A stretch of 64,000 nt of DNA. Origin: Pseudorasbora parva (Eukaryota > Chordata > Actinopteri > Cypriniformes > Gobionidae). The translations under genes were made by a program, and so were the position numbers. The notes below the pieces were generated by a model, which did no database searches, was not told where the DNA came from, and saw nothing but the letters and a program-made list of their open reading frames with translations. The stretch lies in contig NC_090173.1 in the NCBI RefSeq assembly GCF_024679245.1, positions 56,070,306 through 56,134,305 of the forward strand, read 5' to 3'. Shown piece by piece: positions 48,796 through 59,631 of the stretch. The stretch's first letter is position 1. The number at the start of each line of letters is the position of its first letter.

Positions 48796-49043
48796 CGTCT
48801 CGGTTACGTATGTAACCCTAGTTCCCTGAGGGAACGAGACGCTGCGTCGAAACGCTGTGAGAACGCCTCTGCGTTAATGCGTCGTGAAGCGCCTGTAGAA
48901 CCATTCCATCGGAAAAAAGATCGATCGTCGGCGTGATGACGTCATCGACCGGAAGCTATAAAGCGTCCGTGAAAACAAACAGGAACTAACTTCTGATAAA
49001 GCCTGAAGTAAGTGATCACGGACACGCCGGGAGTATGGCAAAG

Positions 49044-49143
49044 CGACGCAGCGTCTCGTTCCCTCAGGGAACTAGGGTTACATACGTAACCGAGACGTTC
49101 CCTTTCGGGGAACTCGAGCTGCGTCGAAACGCTGTGAGAACGC
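49044..49143. repeat. DIRS internal complementary region, copy 1
   Basis: Positions 49044-49097 are the reverse complement of the element's left terminus (48796-48849); 49098-49143 are the reverse complement of its right terminus (53949-53994). The junction reads GAGACG/TTCCC. In DIRS models this region templates joining of the ends into a circle before integration. Confidence 0.9.
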
Positions 49144-49203
49144 TTATACCCACATCGCCATAGGACCAAGTGTCTCGTATGTGTGAAGCCGAAGCGCACA
49201 CGG

Positions 49204-52119
49204 TTACGAGAGAACCTGCGCCCCAACAGTAGATGCCAGGTCTAGTTCGTAGAACCTGACGAAAGTTAGCGGAGACGACCAACCGGCCGCGTTGCAAATA
49301 TCATGGAGGTAAGCCCCCGACAAAAGTGCTTTAGAAGCAGCCATACCCCTGGTAGAATGCGCCCGGACAGCCAGTGGAGACGGCTGCCCGGCCGCCTCAT
49401 AAGCAAGTGAGATGGCCTCGACCACCCACTTGCTCATTCTCTGCTTAGATACTGGGGCCCCTTTCTTAGGGGGCCCGAAACAGACAAACAGCTGATCAGT
49501 TTTCCTCCACAGGGCAGCTCTGTGGACATAAGTATCTAGTGCTCTAACAGGGCACAGCAGATTTAATCTTTCCTGGTCTGACGTCATGAAAGGAGGAGGA
49601 CAGAACGCTTGAAGAGTAATGGGGCCCCGTGGGCTCGTAGGAACCTTGGGGACATAACCCGGCCTGGGATGTAGAAAGGCTTTCACCATCCCCGGCGCAA
49701 ACTCTAGACATGAGGGCCCTACAGACAGGGACTGAATATCTCCTATTCTTTTGAGAGATGAAATAGCCAAAAGGAATATAGTCTTGAGGGTGAGGAACTT
49801 ATCCGAAACCTCCTCCAAGGGTTCAAACGGAGGCTCGGATAAGCCCCGCAAAACAATGGCTAAGTCCCATGCTGGGACCCTCGAGTGCATAACAGGCCTC
49901 AACCTTAAAGTGCCACGAAGGAAACGTGTAATCAGAGGGTGTCTTCCCAAAGACACTCCACCCAAAGGGACATGGAAGGCACCCAAGGCCGCCACGTACA
50001 CCTTTATTGTGGAGGGGGTCAACCCTGCCGAGAACCTTGCCTGCAGGAACTCCAGCACTGTACCAACCGGGCAGTTAACTGGGTCCCACTGGCGTTCTCT
50101 GCACCATGCTGAGAAAAGTTTCCATTTCAGAGCGTACAGTTTCCTCGTGGACGGAGCTCTGGAGTGAAGGATGGTCTCTACGACCTCGGCCGAGAGACCT
50201 TCCTCTATGAGCCTAGCCCCCTCAGAGGCCAGGCCCACAGTTTCCACATCTCTGGGCGTGGGTGCAGGAATCTCCCGCCCGCCTGAGAGAGTAGATCCCT
50301 CCTGGTCGGAATCTCCATCGGAGAGCCTTCCAGGAGAGATATCAGGTCCGAGAACCATACTCGGGTCGGCCAGTACGGAGCCACTAGAAGTACCTGGGCC
50401 CCGTACCCTCTCCAGAACTCCTGGAAGCAGGACAATCGGGGGGAAGGCGTACAGGGGTAGCCTCGGCCACTCCTGTACCATGGCATCCAACCCCAGCGGG
50501 GCTGGATGGGTCAGAGAAAACCACTGCGGGCAGTGGGAATTCTCCGCCGAAGCAAATAGGTCTATTTCCGCTTTCCCATAAACCTTCCATAGGAGCTCCA
50601 CCACCTCTGGGTGGAGTCTCCATTCCCCGGGCCTCGGCCCCTGCCTCGACAGGCTGTCTGCTTCCTGATTCAGGACCCCGGGGATATATACTTCCCTGAT
50701 TGACAGCAATTTCCCTTGGGCCCACAGGAGGATCCGATGTGCCAATTTGTCCAACGGACGGGACCTCAGACCCCCCTGGTGATTTATATAGGCGACCACC
50801 GATGTGTTGTCTGACCTGACTAACACATGGTGGCCCCTGAGGTCGGGCAGGAACTGTTTCAATGCAAGAAACACTGCGAGCATCTCTAGCCGATTTATGT
50901 GCCAGTGCCGCTGATGTTCCTGCCATAGACCCTGGGACGAGCGACCACTCATGGTCGCCCCCCAGCCCGTGAGAGAGGCATCTGTCGTTAGTGTTACGCG
51001 ACGAACATGAGCCCCCAACACGGGACCCTGAGATAAAAACACCGGGTTTTTCCACATGACCAGAGCACGTAGGCATCGCCGCGTGACTTTGATCGTGCGG
51101 AGCGGATTTCCCCTCGGGGAGAATCCCTTTGTTTTGAGCCACCACTGCAGTGGCCTCATGTACAGTAGGCCAAAAGGTATCACGTTGGACGCTGCTGCCA
51201 TGAGACCTAACAGTTTCTGGAACTGTTTCACAGTGACAGCCCGGCCTAGCTTCTGTTCTTTGACTGCTGCCAGGATCGATGTTATGCGTGTTGGCGATAA
51301 TTGCGCCCGCATAATTACCGAATCCCAGTTCACACCTAGAAAAGTGGTTCTCTGAGCCGGAGAAAGCACACTCTTCTTGGCGTTCAGCCTCAACCCCAGC
51401 TTCGACATATGAGCAAGAACAGCATCTCGATGCTGAACCGCCATCTGCTCTGTATTCGCTAGAATCAGCCAGTCGTCGATATAGTTCATTATGCGGATGC
51501 CCTGCAGACGCAACGGCGCCAGAGCTGCATCCACACACTTGGTGAATGTGCGGGGTGACAGTGCTAGACCGAAGGGAAGTACCCGATATTGGTATGCCTC
51601 TCCCCCGAAGGCAAACCTCAGGAACTTCCTGTGATGTGGAAGGATGGAGACATGAAAATACGCATCTTTGAGGTCTATGGTGACAAACCAATCCTCCGAC
51701 TTGATCTGCGATACAATCTGTCTGAGTGTAAGCATCTTGAATTTGAGCTTGGCCACCGAGCGATTTAATAGTCGCAGATCTAATATCGGGCTGTGGCCCC
51801 CATCCTTCTTCGGCACGATGAAGTAACGGCTGTAAAACCCAGACTCCCTGCTGGGAGGGGGGACCCTTTCTATAGCCCCTTTTTGCAGGAGTGTCTCTAC
51901 TTCCTGTGCCATCACCAGAGCCTGCTCCGGGCCCACCTCTGTAGGTAGGACACCGCTGAAAGGAGGTGGCCGCCTCTTGAATTGAATGGCGTACCCCCTC
52001 TCGATTATCTGCAGGACCCAACGAGATATATTTGACAGATGTTTCCATTCGTCTAGAAAATCTACTAAGGGAACCAGCCTCTCGAGGCTGGCCTCTGGTG
52101 TGCTTTGAACAGCCAACAC
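49204..52119 (-). CDS. Fused RT/RNase H-tyrosine recombinase ORF, DIRS copy 1
   Basis: 971 codons in one frame. RT: TIDLKDAYF (first Asp about residue 149), LPFGLALSPRTF and YIDDWL (about 213-218). RNase H: TTDASLTGWGA, NRLEMLAV, VRSDNTSVVAY and NQEADSLSR. C-terminal tyrosine recombinase: SSLKRIGD, AHSTRGMA, GWSSPLTFVRFY, i.e. R, H-x-x-R, W and Tyr all present. Normally RT/RNase H and recombinase lie in overlapping frames, as in copy 2. Here 8 bp are missing near 50403, so the RNase H frame runs into the recombinase frame and the usual RT-frame tail (AQVLLVAPYWPTRVWFSD) is displaced to another frame. GGHSPILDLR replaces the GGLRPILDLR of copy 2. The N-terminus may be shortened by the upstream deletion. 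Confidence 0.85.
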   Translation of the reverse strand: MLAVQSTPEASLERLVPLVDFLDEWKHLSNISRWVLQIIERGYAIQFKRRPPPFSGVLPTEVGPEQALVMAQEVETLLQKGAIERVPPPSRESGFYSRYFIVPKKDGGHSPILDLRLLNRSVAKLKFKMLTLRQIVSQIKSEDWFVTIDLKDAYFHVSILPHHRKFLRFAFGGEAYQYRVLPFGLALSPRTFTKCVDAALAPLRLQGIRIMNYIDDWLILANTEQMAVQHRDAVLAHMSKLGLRLNAKKSVLSPAQRTTFLGVNWDSVIMRAQLSPTRITSILAAVKEQKLGRAVTVKQFQKLLGLMAAASNVIPFGLLYMRPLQWWLKTKGFSPRGNPLRTIKVTRRCLRALVMWKNPVFLSQGPVLGAHVRRVTLTTDASLTGWGATMSGRSSQGLWQEHQRHWHINRLEMLAVFLALKQFLPDLRGHHVLVRSDNTSVVAYINHQGGLRSRPLDKLAHRILLWAQGKLLSIREVYIPGVLNQEADSLSRQGPRPGEWRLHPEVVELLWKVYGKAEIDLFASAENSHCPQWFSLTHPAPLGLDAMVQEWPRLPLYAFPPIVLLPGVLERVRGPGTSSGSVLADPSMVLGPDISPGRLSDGDSDQEGSTLSGGREIPAPTPRDVETVGLASEGARLIEEGLSAEVVETILHSRAPSTRKLYALKWKLFSAWCRERQWDPVNCPVGTVLEFLQARFSAGLTPSTIKVYVAALGAFHVPLGGVSLGRHPLITRFLRGTLRLRPVMHSRVPAWDLAIVLRGLSEPPFEPLEEVSDKFLTLKTIFLLAISSLKRIGDIQSLSVGPSCLEFAPGMVKAFLHPRPGYVPKVPTSPRGPITLQAFCPPPFMTSDQERLNLLCPVRALDTYVHRAALWRKTDQLFVCFGPPKKGAPVSKQRMSKWVVEAISLAYEAAGQPSPLAVRAHSTRGMAASKALLSGAYLHDICNAAGWSSPLTFVRFYELDLASTVGAQVLS

Positions 52120-52208
52120 AGCGCCCTGAAGCGGTGGGTACCGTTGGCAGGGGTAAACACCGTTTCCCTATGGGGGGAACCACCCTCAGCGTCCTGACGC
52201 TTCTGCCG

Positions 52209-53687
52209 TCAGGAACGCTTCGACGAGGCCTTCTTGGCGATCAGGACTGTCCTCAGATCAGTCCTGCCCCTCGAAGGCCTCGCCTGAGAGCGCCGCCCCT
52301 CGTCCCCCGCGCTGAGGGGGAGTTCGGGTGGCGACGCTCTGCTTCTGCTGCGCCCTGTGAGCGGAGCTCGTACTCGGCTTGGGCTGCCTGGTGTCAGCGG
52401 CAGCCCCAGGGACCTGGACCCGGAGAGGGAGAAACTGCTTTAGCGCCGCAGCTTGTTTCTTTGACTCCTGGAACCTCTCGGTGACAGTGTGTACTGCGTC
52501 ACCGAAGAGGCCGCCAGGGGACAGCGGCGCATCAAGCAGGAAGCTTTTCTCCCTCTCCTTGATTTCAGTGGGGTTGAGCCAAAGATGCCTCTCCGTAGCC
52601 ACCAAGGCTGCCATAGAGCGGCCCACACATCTGGCCGTCTACTTGGTGGCCCGGAGAGCAAGATCAGCTGATGTTCTTAGCTCATTGATTACATCACCCC
52701 CCACTTCATCACGTCCATCTAGGTCCCTAAGCAGGTCAGCCTGATAAGCCTGCATTATTGCCATTGTATGCAGGCATGCAGCAGCCTGACCTGCCACCGA
52801 GTACGCTTTGCCCACCAGTGCCGACGTTGTTTTTAATGGTCTGGTGGGCAAAGTCGGGGCCTTCAGGGACGATGCCGAGGAAGGCGAGAGATGGCTCGCA
52901 AGCGTCTCTTCTACCTTTGGCATCACCCCATAACCGTAGTGCTTCAGCCCCTTATGTTGCTATAGACCGAAGTCTGAGGGCTGAACACACGGTATGACGC
53001 CGGTCTCCTCCATGATTTTGCCACCTCGGTGTGCAAATCATGGAAGAATGGCAGGCCCCGTCGCTGAGGTTCTGAAGCGCGAGCGGGCAGGAATCTTTCA
53101 TCTAATTTACTAAATCTTTTTCTTCCTGCCTCTGATCTCTCAATGGGCCAGTCGATATTTAATCTGGCCACAGCACGCGTCAAAACCTCAACGAGCTCCT
53201 CACTCGCAGGGGACTGAAGTGGCGAATCTTCAGTCACGATGCTCTCAACGTCCACCTCCTCGGAGCTGGATAGTTGGAGCACCGGCGACTCTCTCGGGGG
53301 GGAAGAAACCGCAATGCGTGCTTCCAAGCCCCAAGAAGAGCCGCTGGATGGAGCAGGTGAGGGCAGAGATAAGGCAGCGCCCGTCTCAAACCCCTCTGCA
53401 ACATCCAATTGTGAACCCCACGACTGCAGCCTCCGCTCTGCCTCGGCAGCAGCGGGACCAGAGCCGCAGGGAACACGAGCCGAGGCACCCTCCTCGAAGA
53501 GTGCCCGGCGGGAGCACAGCGTTCTCAGCGGTAGTCTCTCACAGTGCTCGCAAGCAGCCCCCTCGAGGGCTGCCTGGGCATGCTGCGCTCCCAAGCAGGC
53601 AACACACAGAGAGTGTGTATCCCCACCCGTGATGTAGCGTGGGCAGGGATGAACACACCTCTTAAACTGACTGCTTTCACTCGCCAT
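52209..53687 (-). pseudogene. DIRS gag-like ORF, copy 1, broken
   Basis: The ATG at 53685-53687 starts MASESSQFKRCVHPCPRY, matching copy 2. Lesions relative to copy 2: a one-base loss near 52957 that leads to a stop at 52944; a TAG at 52639-52641 where copy 2 has a Glu codon; and a one-base gain near 52310 that changes the C-terminal frame. The remaining pieces match the intact protein closely. It probably made an RNA-binding structural protein when intact. Confidence 0.85.
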
Positions 53688-53849
53688 ATTTCTATCTATT
53701 TTATTTTCTCTTTTTTTGTAAATAGGAATATTTAACAAAAGGGTGGAAAATCTCTTGCAATAGACAGACAAAAACACCAAATAGACAGACAGGTTCACAC
53801 AGATTGCTTGCTGAAGGCTCAGAAGCTAGTTCCTGTTTGTTTTCACGGA

Positions 53850-53885
53850 CGCTTTATAGCTTCCGGTCGATGACGTCATCACGCC
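53850..53885 (-). promoter_or_regulatory. Promoter elements in the 5' inverted terminal repeat, DIRS copy 1
   Basis: Reading toward the genes, a perfect CRE palindrome (TGACGTCA, 53871-53878) is followed about 12 bp later by a TATA-like TATAAA (53853-53858). The same pair is present in inverted form in the other terminal repeat (TGACGTCA near 48937-48944). Confidence 0.55.
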
Positions 53886-53994
53886 GACGATCGATCTTTT
53901 TTCCGATGGAATGGTTCTACAGGCGCTTCACGACGCATTAAGGCGGAGGCGTTCTCACAGCGTTTCGACGCAGCTCGAGTTCCCCGAAAGGGAA

Positions 53995-56900
53995 GTTCAA
54001 GTTCATAGGATCCAGGGTCAGAATTTTAATTTTTCAAAAAAAGCCATCCTTCAACTACTGATGAAACTACAGAAGGATTATATTCTTATATAGAAAGTTC
54101 ACGTTCAAAAAGTCTTAGGCAAAAATAAGTTTAAAAGTTCATCCTTGAACTATGGAATCTCTTAGTATATATAGAAAGTTCAAGTTTAAAGACTCTGGTA
54201 AAAAAATAAGATCAAAATTTCACCCTTGAAATAATGATGAATCTATTACTATGTATAGAAAGGTCAAGTTCACAGAATCCAGGCTCAGATTTTTTTTCTA
54301 CAAAAGTCATGTTTGAACTTCTGAAGAAACACCATAAAAGTCATAAGTCTGTTTATACATTTAAAGTTCAAACACTCCTTGGCCAAAAAATGCATTCAAA
54401 ATTTCACACTGGAGCTACTGATGAATCTATTAATATGTATAGAAAGTTCAAGTTCACAGGATCCTGGGTCAGAATTTTATTTTTCAAAAATAGTCATCCT
54501 TCAACTACTGATGAAACTACAGAAGGATTCTATTTGTATATAGAAAGTTCAAGTTCATAGGATGCAGGGTCAGAATTTTTAAAAGAATCTCATCCTTCAA
54601 CTACTGATGAAACTACAGAAGGATTCTATTCGTATATAGAAAGTTCAAGTTCAAAAAGTCTTAGGCAAAAATAAGTTTAAAAGTTCATCCTTGAACTATG
54701 GAATCTCTTAGTATAAGTAGAAAGTTCAAGTTTAAAGACTCTGGTAAAAAATAAGTTCAAAATTTCACCCTTGAAATAATGATGAATCAATTACTATGTA
54801 TAGAAAGGTCAAGTTCACAAAATCCAGGCTCAGATTTTTTTTTCAAAATAATCCTTAATCATCCTTGAACTCGTGGCGAAATATTACGAGTCTATTGTTA
54901 TGCATAGAAAGCTCAAGTTCATAGACTCTTTGGAAACAAATAAGTTCAAAGCTCATGCTTGAACTACTGAGGAAACATAAGGAGTCTATTGTATGCATAG
55001 AAAGTTCAAGTTCATAGAATGTAGGGTCAGAATATTTTATTTTTTTACAAAAAGTCATCCTTGAACTACTAATGAAACATTAGGAGTCTATTGGCATGCA
55101 TAGAAAGTTCAAGTTCATTTATTCCAGGGTCAGAAAAAATAGTTGACAAAGTCATGTTTGAACTTCTGAGGAAACACCATAAAGTCATATGTAAAGAAAG
55201 TTGAATCTATGTATAGAAAGTTAAAGTTTATAGACTCTTGGGCAAAAAATAAGTTCAAAAGTTCATCCTTGAACTACTGATGAATCTATTACTATGTATA
55301 GAAAGTTCAAGTTCATAGGATCCAGGGTCAGAATTTTCATTTTTCAAAAAAGTCATCCTTCAACTACTGATGAAACTACAGAAGGATTCTATTCGGATAT
55401 AGAAAGTTCAAGTTCAAATAGTCTTAGGCAAAAATAAGTTCAAAAGTTCATCCTTGAACAAGGGAATCTATTAATATATATAGAAAGTTCAAGTTCAAAG
55501 ACTCTGGTAAAAAATAAGTTCAAAATTTCACCCTTGAAATACTGATGAATCTATTACTATGTATAGAAAGTTCAAGTTCATAGAATCCAGGGTCAGAAAT
55601 TTTAAAAGAAACTTATCCTTCAACTACTGATGAAACCACAGAAGGATTCTATTCGTATAAAGAAAGTTCAAGTTCAAATCCTCTTAGGCAAAAATAAGTT
55701 CAAAAGTTCATCCTTGAACGAGGGAATCTATTAGTATATAATGAAAGTTCAAGTTCAAACACTCTGTTAAAAATAAATTCAAAACTTCATTCTTGAACTA
55801 CGTATGAAACAACAGAAAGAGTCTATTGGTATGCATAGAAAGGTCAAGTTCATAGAATCCAGGCTCAGATTTCTTTTTTTTTTTCAAAAAGAAATGTTTG
55901 ATCTTCTGAAGAAATACCATAAAGTCATAAGTGAGTTTATAAATTTAAAGATCAAACACTCCTTGGCCAAAAAATGTATTCAAAATTTCACACTTGAACT
56001 ACTGATGAATCTATTACTATGTATAGAAAGTTCAAGTTCACAGGAACCAGGGTCAGAATTTAAATTTTTCAAAAAAAAGTCATCCTTCAACTACTGATGA
56101 AACTACTGAAGGATTCTATTCGTATATAAAAAGTTCAAGTTCAAATAGTCTTAGGCAAAAATAAGTTTAAAAGTTCATCCTTGAACGAGGGAATCTCTTA
56201 GTATATATAGAAAGTTCAAGTTCAAAGACTCTGATAAAAATAAATTCAAAACTTAATTTTTGAACTACGTTTGAAACAACAGAAGGAGTCTATTGGTATG
56301 CATAGAAAGTTCAAGTTCATAGGATCCAGGGTCAGAATTTAAATTTTTCAAAAAAAGTCATCCTTCAACTCCTGATGAAACTACAGAAGGATTCTATTCG
56401 TATATAGAAAGTTCAAGTTCAAAAAGTCTTAGGCAAAAATAAGTTTAAAAGTTCATCCTTGAACTATGGAATCTCTTAGTATAAGTAGAAAGTTCAAGTT
56501 TAAAGACTCTGGTAAAAAATAAGTTCAAAATTTCACCCTTGAAATAATGATGAATCTATTACTATGTATAGAAAGGTCAAGTTCACAGAATCCAGGCTCA
56601 GATTTTTTTTTCAAAATAATTCTTAATCATCCTTGAACTCGTGGCGAAATATTACGAGTCTAATTGTTATGCATAGAAAGCTCAAGTTCATAGACTCTTT
56701 GGAAACAAATACGTTCAAAGCTCATGCTTGAACTACTGAGGAAACATAAGGAGTCTATTGTATGCATAGAAAGTTCAAGTTCATAGAATGTAGGGTCAGA
56801 ATATTTTATTTTTTTACAAAAAGTCATCCTTGAACTACTAATGAAACATTAGGAGTCTATTGGCATGCATAGAAAGTTCAAGTTCATTTATTCCAGGGTC

Positions 56901-58066
56901 AGAAAAAATAGTTGACAAAGTCATGTTTGAACTTCTGAGGAAACACCATAAAGTCATATGTAAAGAAAGTTGAATCTATGTATAGAAAGTTAAAGTTTAT
57001 AGACTCTTGGGCAAAAAATAAGTTCAAAAGTTCATCCTTGAACTACTGATGAATCTATTACTATGTATAGAAAGTTCAAGTTCATAGGATCCAGGGTCAG
57101 AATTTTCATTTTTCAAAAAAGTCATCCTTCAACTACTGATGAAACTACAGAAGGATTCTATTCGTATATAGAAAGTTCAAGTTCAAATAGTCTTAGGCAA
57201 AAATAAGTTCAAAAGTTCATCCTTGAACAAGGGAATCTACTAATATATATAGAAAGTTCAAGTTCAAAGACTCTGGTAAAAAATAAGTTCAAAATTTCAC
57301 CCTTGAAATACTGATGAATCTATTACTATGTATAGAAAGTTCAAGTTCATAGAATCCAGGGTCAGAAATTTTAAAAGAAACTCATCCTTCAACTACTGAT
57401 GAAACCACAGAAGGATTCTATTCGTATAAAGAAAGTTCAAGTTCAAATCCTCTTAGGCAAAAATAAGTTCAAAAGTTCATCCATGAACGAGGGAATCTAT
57501 TAGTATATAATGAAAGTTCAAGTTCAAACACTCTGTTAAAAATAAATTCAAAACTTCATTCTTGAACTACGTATGAAACAACAGAAAGAGTCTATTGGTA
57601 TGCATAGAAAGGTCAAGTTCATAGAATCCAGGCTCAGATTTCTTTTTTTTTTTCAAAAAGAAATGTTTGATCTTCTGAAGAAATACCATAAAGTCATAAG
57701 TGAGTTTATACATTTAAAGATCAAACACTCCTTGGCCAAAAAATGTATTCAAAATTTCACACTTGAACTACTGATGAATCTATTACTATGTATAGAAAGT
57801 TCAAGTTCACAGGAACCAGGGTCAGAATTTAATTTTTAAAAAAAAAAGTCATCCTTCAACTACTGATGAAACTACAGAAGGATTCTATTCGTATATAAAA
57901 AGTTCAAGTTCAAATAGTCTTAGGCAAAAATAAGTTTAAAAGTTCACCCTTGAACTATGGAATCTCTTAGTATATATAGAAAGTTCAAGTTCAAAGACTC
58001 TGGTAATAAATAAGTTCAAAATTTCACCCTTAAAATACTCATGAATCTATTACTATGTATAGAAAG
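53995..58066. repeat. Satellite array segment D (~1.77-kb higher-order repeat)
   Basis: The same monomers continue after DIRS copy 1. Landmarks at 55804 and 57573 are 1769 bp apart and the flanking monomers match in order, giving about two units. The segment ends at ...TATAGAAAG where DIRS copy 2 begins. Confidence 0.95.
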
Positions 58067-58314
58067 CGTCTCAGGTTACTTTTGTAACCCTAGTTCCCTG
58101 AGGGAACGAGACGCTGCGTCGAAACGCTGTGAGAACGCCTCTGCGTTAATGCGTCGTGAAGCGCCTGTAGAACCATTCCATCGGAAAAAAGATCGATCGT
58201 CGGCGTGATGACGTCATCGACCGGAAGCTATAAAACGTCCGTGAAAACAAACAGGAACTAACTTCTGATAAAGCCTGAAGTAAGTGATCACGGACACGCC
58301 GGGAGTATGGCAGA

Positions 58315-58420
58315 GCGACGCAGCGTCTCGTTCCCTCAGGGAACTAGGGTTACATACGTAACCTGAGACGTTCCCTTTCGGGGAACTCGAGCTGCGTCGA
58401 AACGCTGTGAGAACGCTTAT
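58315..58420. repeat. DIRS internal complementary region, copy 2
   Basis: The first part (CGACGCAGCGTCTCGTTCCC ... GTAACCTGAGACG) complements the left terminus at 58067. The second (TTCCCTTTCGGGGAACTCGA ... GAGAACGC) complements the right terminus ending at 63426. Confidence 0.9.
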
Positions 58421-58476
58421 ACCCACATCGCCATAGGACCAAGTGTCTCGTATGTGTGAAGCCGAAGCGCACACGG

Positions 58477-59631
58477 TTACAAGAGTACCTGTGCCCCAAC
58501 TGTAGATGCCAGGTCTAGTTCATAGAACCTGACGAAGGTTAAAGGAGACGACCATCCGGCCGCGTTACAAATATCGTGGAGGGAAGCCCCCGACAAAAGT
58601 GCTTTTGAAGCAGCCATACCCCTGGTTGAATGCGCCCGGACAGCCAGTGGAGACTGCTGCCCGGCCGCCTCATAAGCAAGTGAGATGGCCTCGACCGCCC
58701 ACTTGCTCATCCTCTGCTTAGATACTGGGGCCCCTTTCTTAGGGGGCCCGAAACAGACAAACAGCTGATCAGTTTTCCTCCACAGGGCAGCTCTGTGGAC
58801 ATAAGTATCTAGCGCCCTGACAGGGCACAGCAGATTCAATCTTTCCTGGTCTGACGTCGTGAAAGGAGGAGGACAGAATGCCTGAAGAGTGATGGGGCCC
58901 CGTGGGCTCGTAGGAACCTTGGGGACATAACCCGGCCTGGGATGCAGAAATGCTTTCACCATCCCAGGCGCAAACTCTAAACATGAGGGCCCTACAGACA
59001 GGGACTGAATATCTCCTATTCTCTTTAGGGATGAAATAGCCAAAAGGAATACCGTCTTGAGGGTAAGGAACTTATCCGAAACCTCCTCCAAGGGTTCGAA
59101 TGGAGGCTCGGACAAGCCCCGTAAAACAATGGCTAAGTCCCATGCTGGGACCCTCGAGTGCATCACAGGCCTCAACCTTAGAGTGCCACGAAGGAAGCGT
59201 GTAATTAAAGGGTGTCTTCCCAAAGACACTCCACTGAAAGGGACGTGGAAGGCACCCAAGGCCGCCACGTACACCTTTAGTGTGGAGGGGGTCAACCCTG
59301 CTGAGAACCTTGCCTGCAGGAACTCCAGCACTGTACCAACCGGGCAGTTAACTGGGTCCCACTGGCGTTCTCTGCACCATGCTGAGAAAAGTCTCCATTT
59401 CAAAGCGTACAGCTTCCTTGTGGACGGAGCTCTGGAGTGTAGGATGGTCTCTACGACCTCGGCCGAGAGACCTTCCTCTATGAGCCTAGCCCCCTCAGAG
59501 GCCAGGCCCACAGTTTCCACATCTCCGGGCGTGGGTGCAGGAATCTCCCGCCCGCCTGAGAGAGTAGATCCCTCCTGGTCGGAATCTCCATCGGAGAGCC
59601 TTCCAGGAGAGATATCAGGTCCGAAAACCAT
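58477..59631 (-). CDS. Tyrosine recombinase, DIRS copy 2
   Basis: 384 codons from the ATG at 59629-59631, chosen as the in-frame ATG nearest the domain; the frame stays open much farther upstream (to 61587), so the real start is uncertain. The core-binding region is STRKLYALKWRLFSAWC to LTPSTLKVYVAAL (about residues 70-126). Catalytic residues: R204 (SSLKRIGD), H334-x-x-R337 (AHSTRGMA), W360 and Tyr370 (FVRFYELD). It would integrate a circular DNA copy, which explains the lack of a target duplication. It overlaps the RT/RNase H frame by 154 bp. Confidence 0.88.
   Translation of the reverse strand: MVFGPDISPGRLSDGDSDQEGSTLSGGREIPAPTPGDVETVGLASEGARLIEEGLSAEVVETILHSRAPSTRKLYALKWRLFSAWCRERQWDPVNCPVGTVLEFLQARFSAGLTPSTLKVYVAALGAFHVPFSGVSLGRHPLITRFLRGTLRLRPVMHSRVPAWDLAIVLRGLSEPPFEPLEEVSDKFLTLKTVFLLAISSLKRIGDIQSLSVGPSCLEFAPGMVKAFLHPRPGYVPKVPTSPRGPITLQAFCPPPFTTSDQERLNLLCPVRALDTYVHRAALWRKTDQLFVCFGPPKKGAPVSKQRMSKWAVEAISLAYEAAGQQSPLAVRAHSTRGMAASKALLSGASLHDICNAAGWSSPLTFVRFYELDLASTVGAQVLL

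Larger units (their letters stand above)
48796..53994 (-). mobile_element. DIRS-type tyrosine-recombinase retrotransposon, copy 1 (defective gag)
   Basis: Genes read from right to left: gag-like, RT/RNase H, tyrosine recombinase. Inverted terminal repeats of about 155 bp (48841-48996 and ~53820-53975) replace LTRs, and an internal complementary region lies at 49044-49143. There is no target duplication: the left flank ends ...CATAGAAA and the right begins GTTCAAGTTC, together restoring a normal monomer. This is the DIRS architecture. I did not recognise the methyltransferase domain found in some DIRS elements. It lacks about 150 bp before the RT frame compared with copy 2. Confidence 0.93.

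Noticed and set aside
50384..52183. 599-codon minus-strand frame over the copy 1 RT gene as an independent gene
   Set aside because: It is the alternate frame of the RT/RNase H region and has no recognisable domain; kept only as an observation about overprinting.
53219..53637. Plus-strand frames of 130-140 codons opposite the gag-like gene (also 62666-63064)
   Set aside because: They are antisense shadows of the GC-rich gag-like frame, present in both copies because the copies are homologous.
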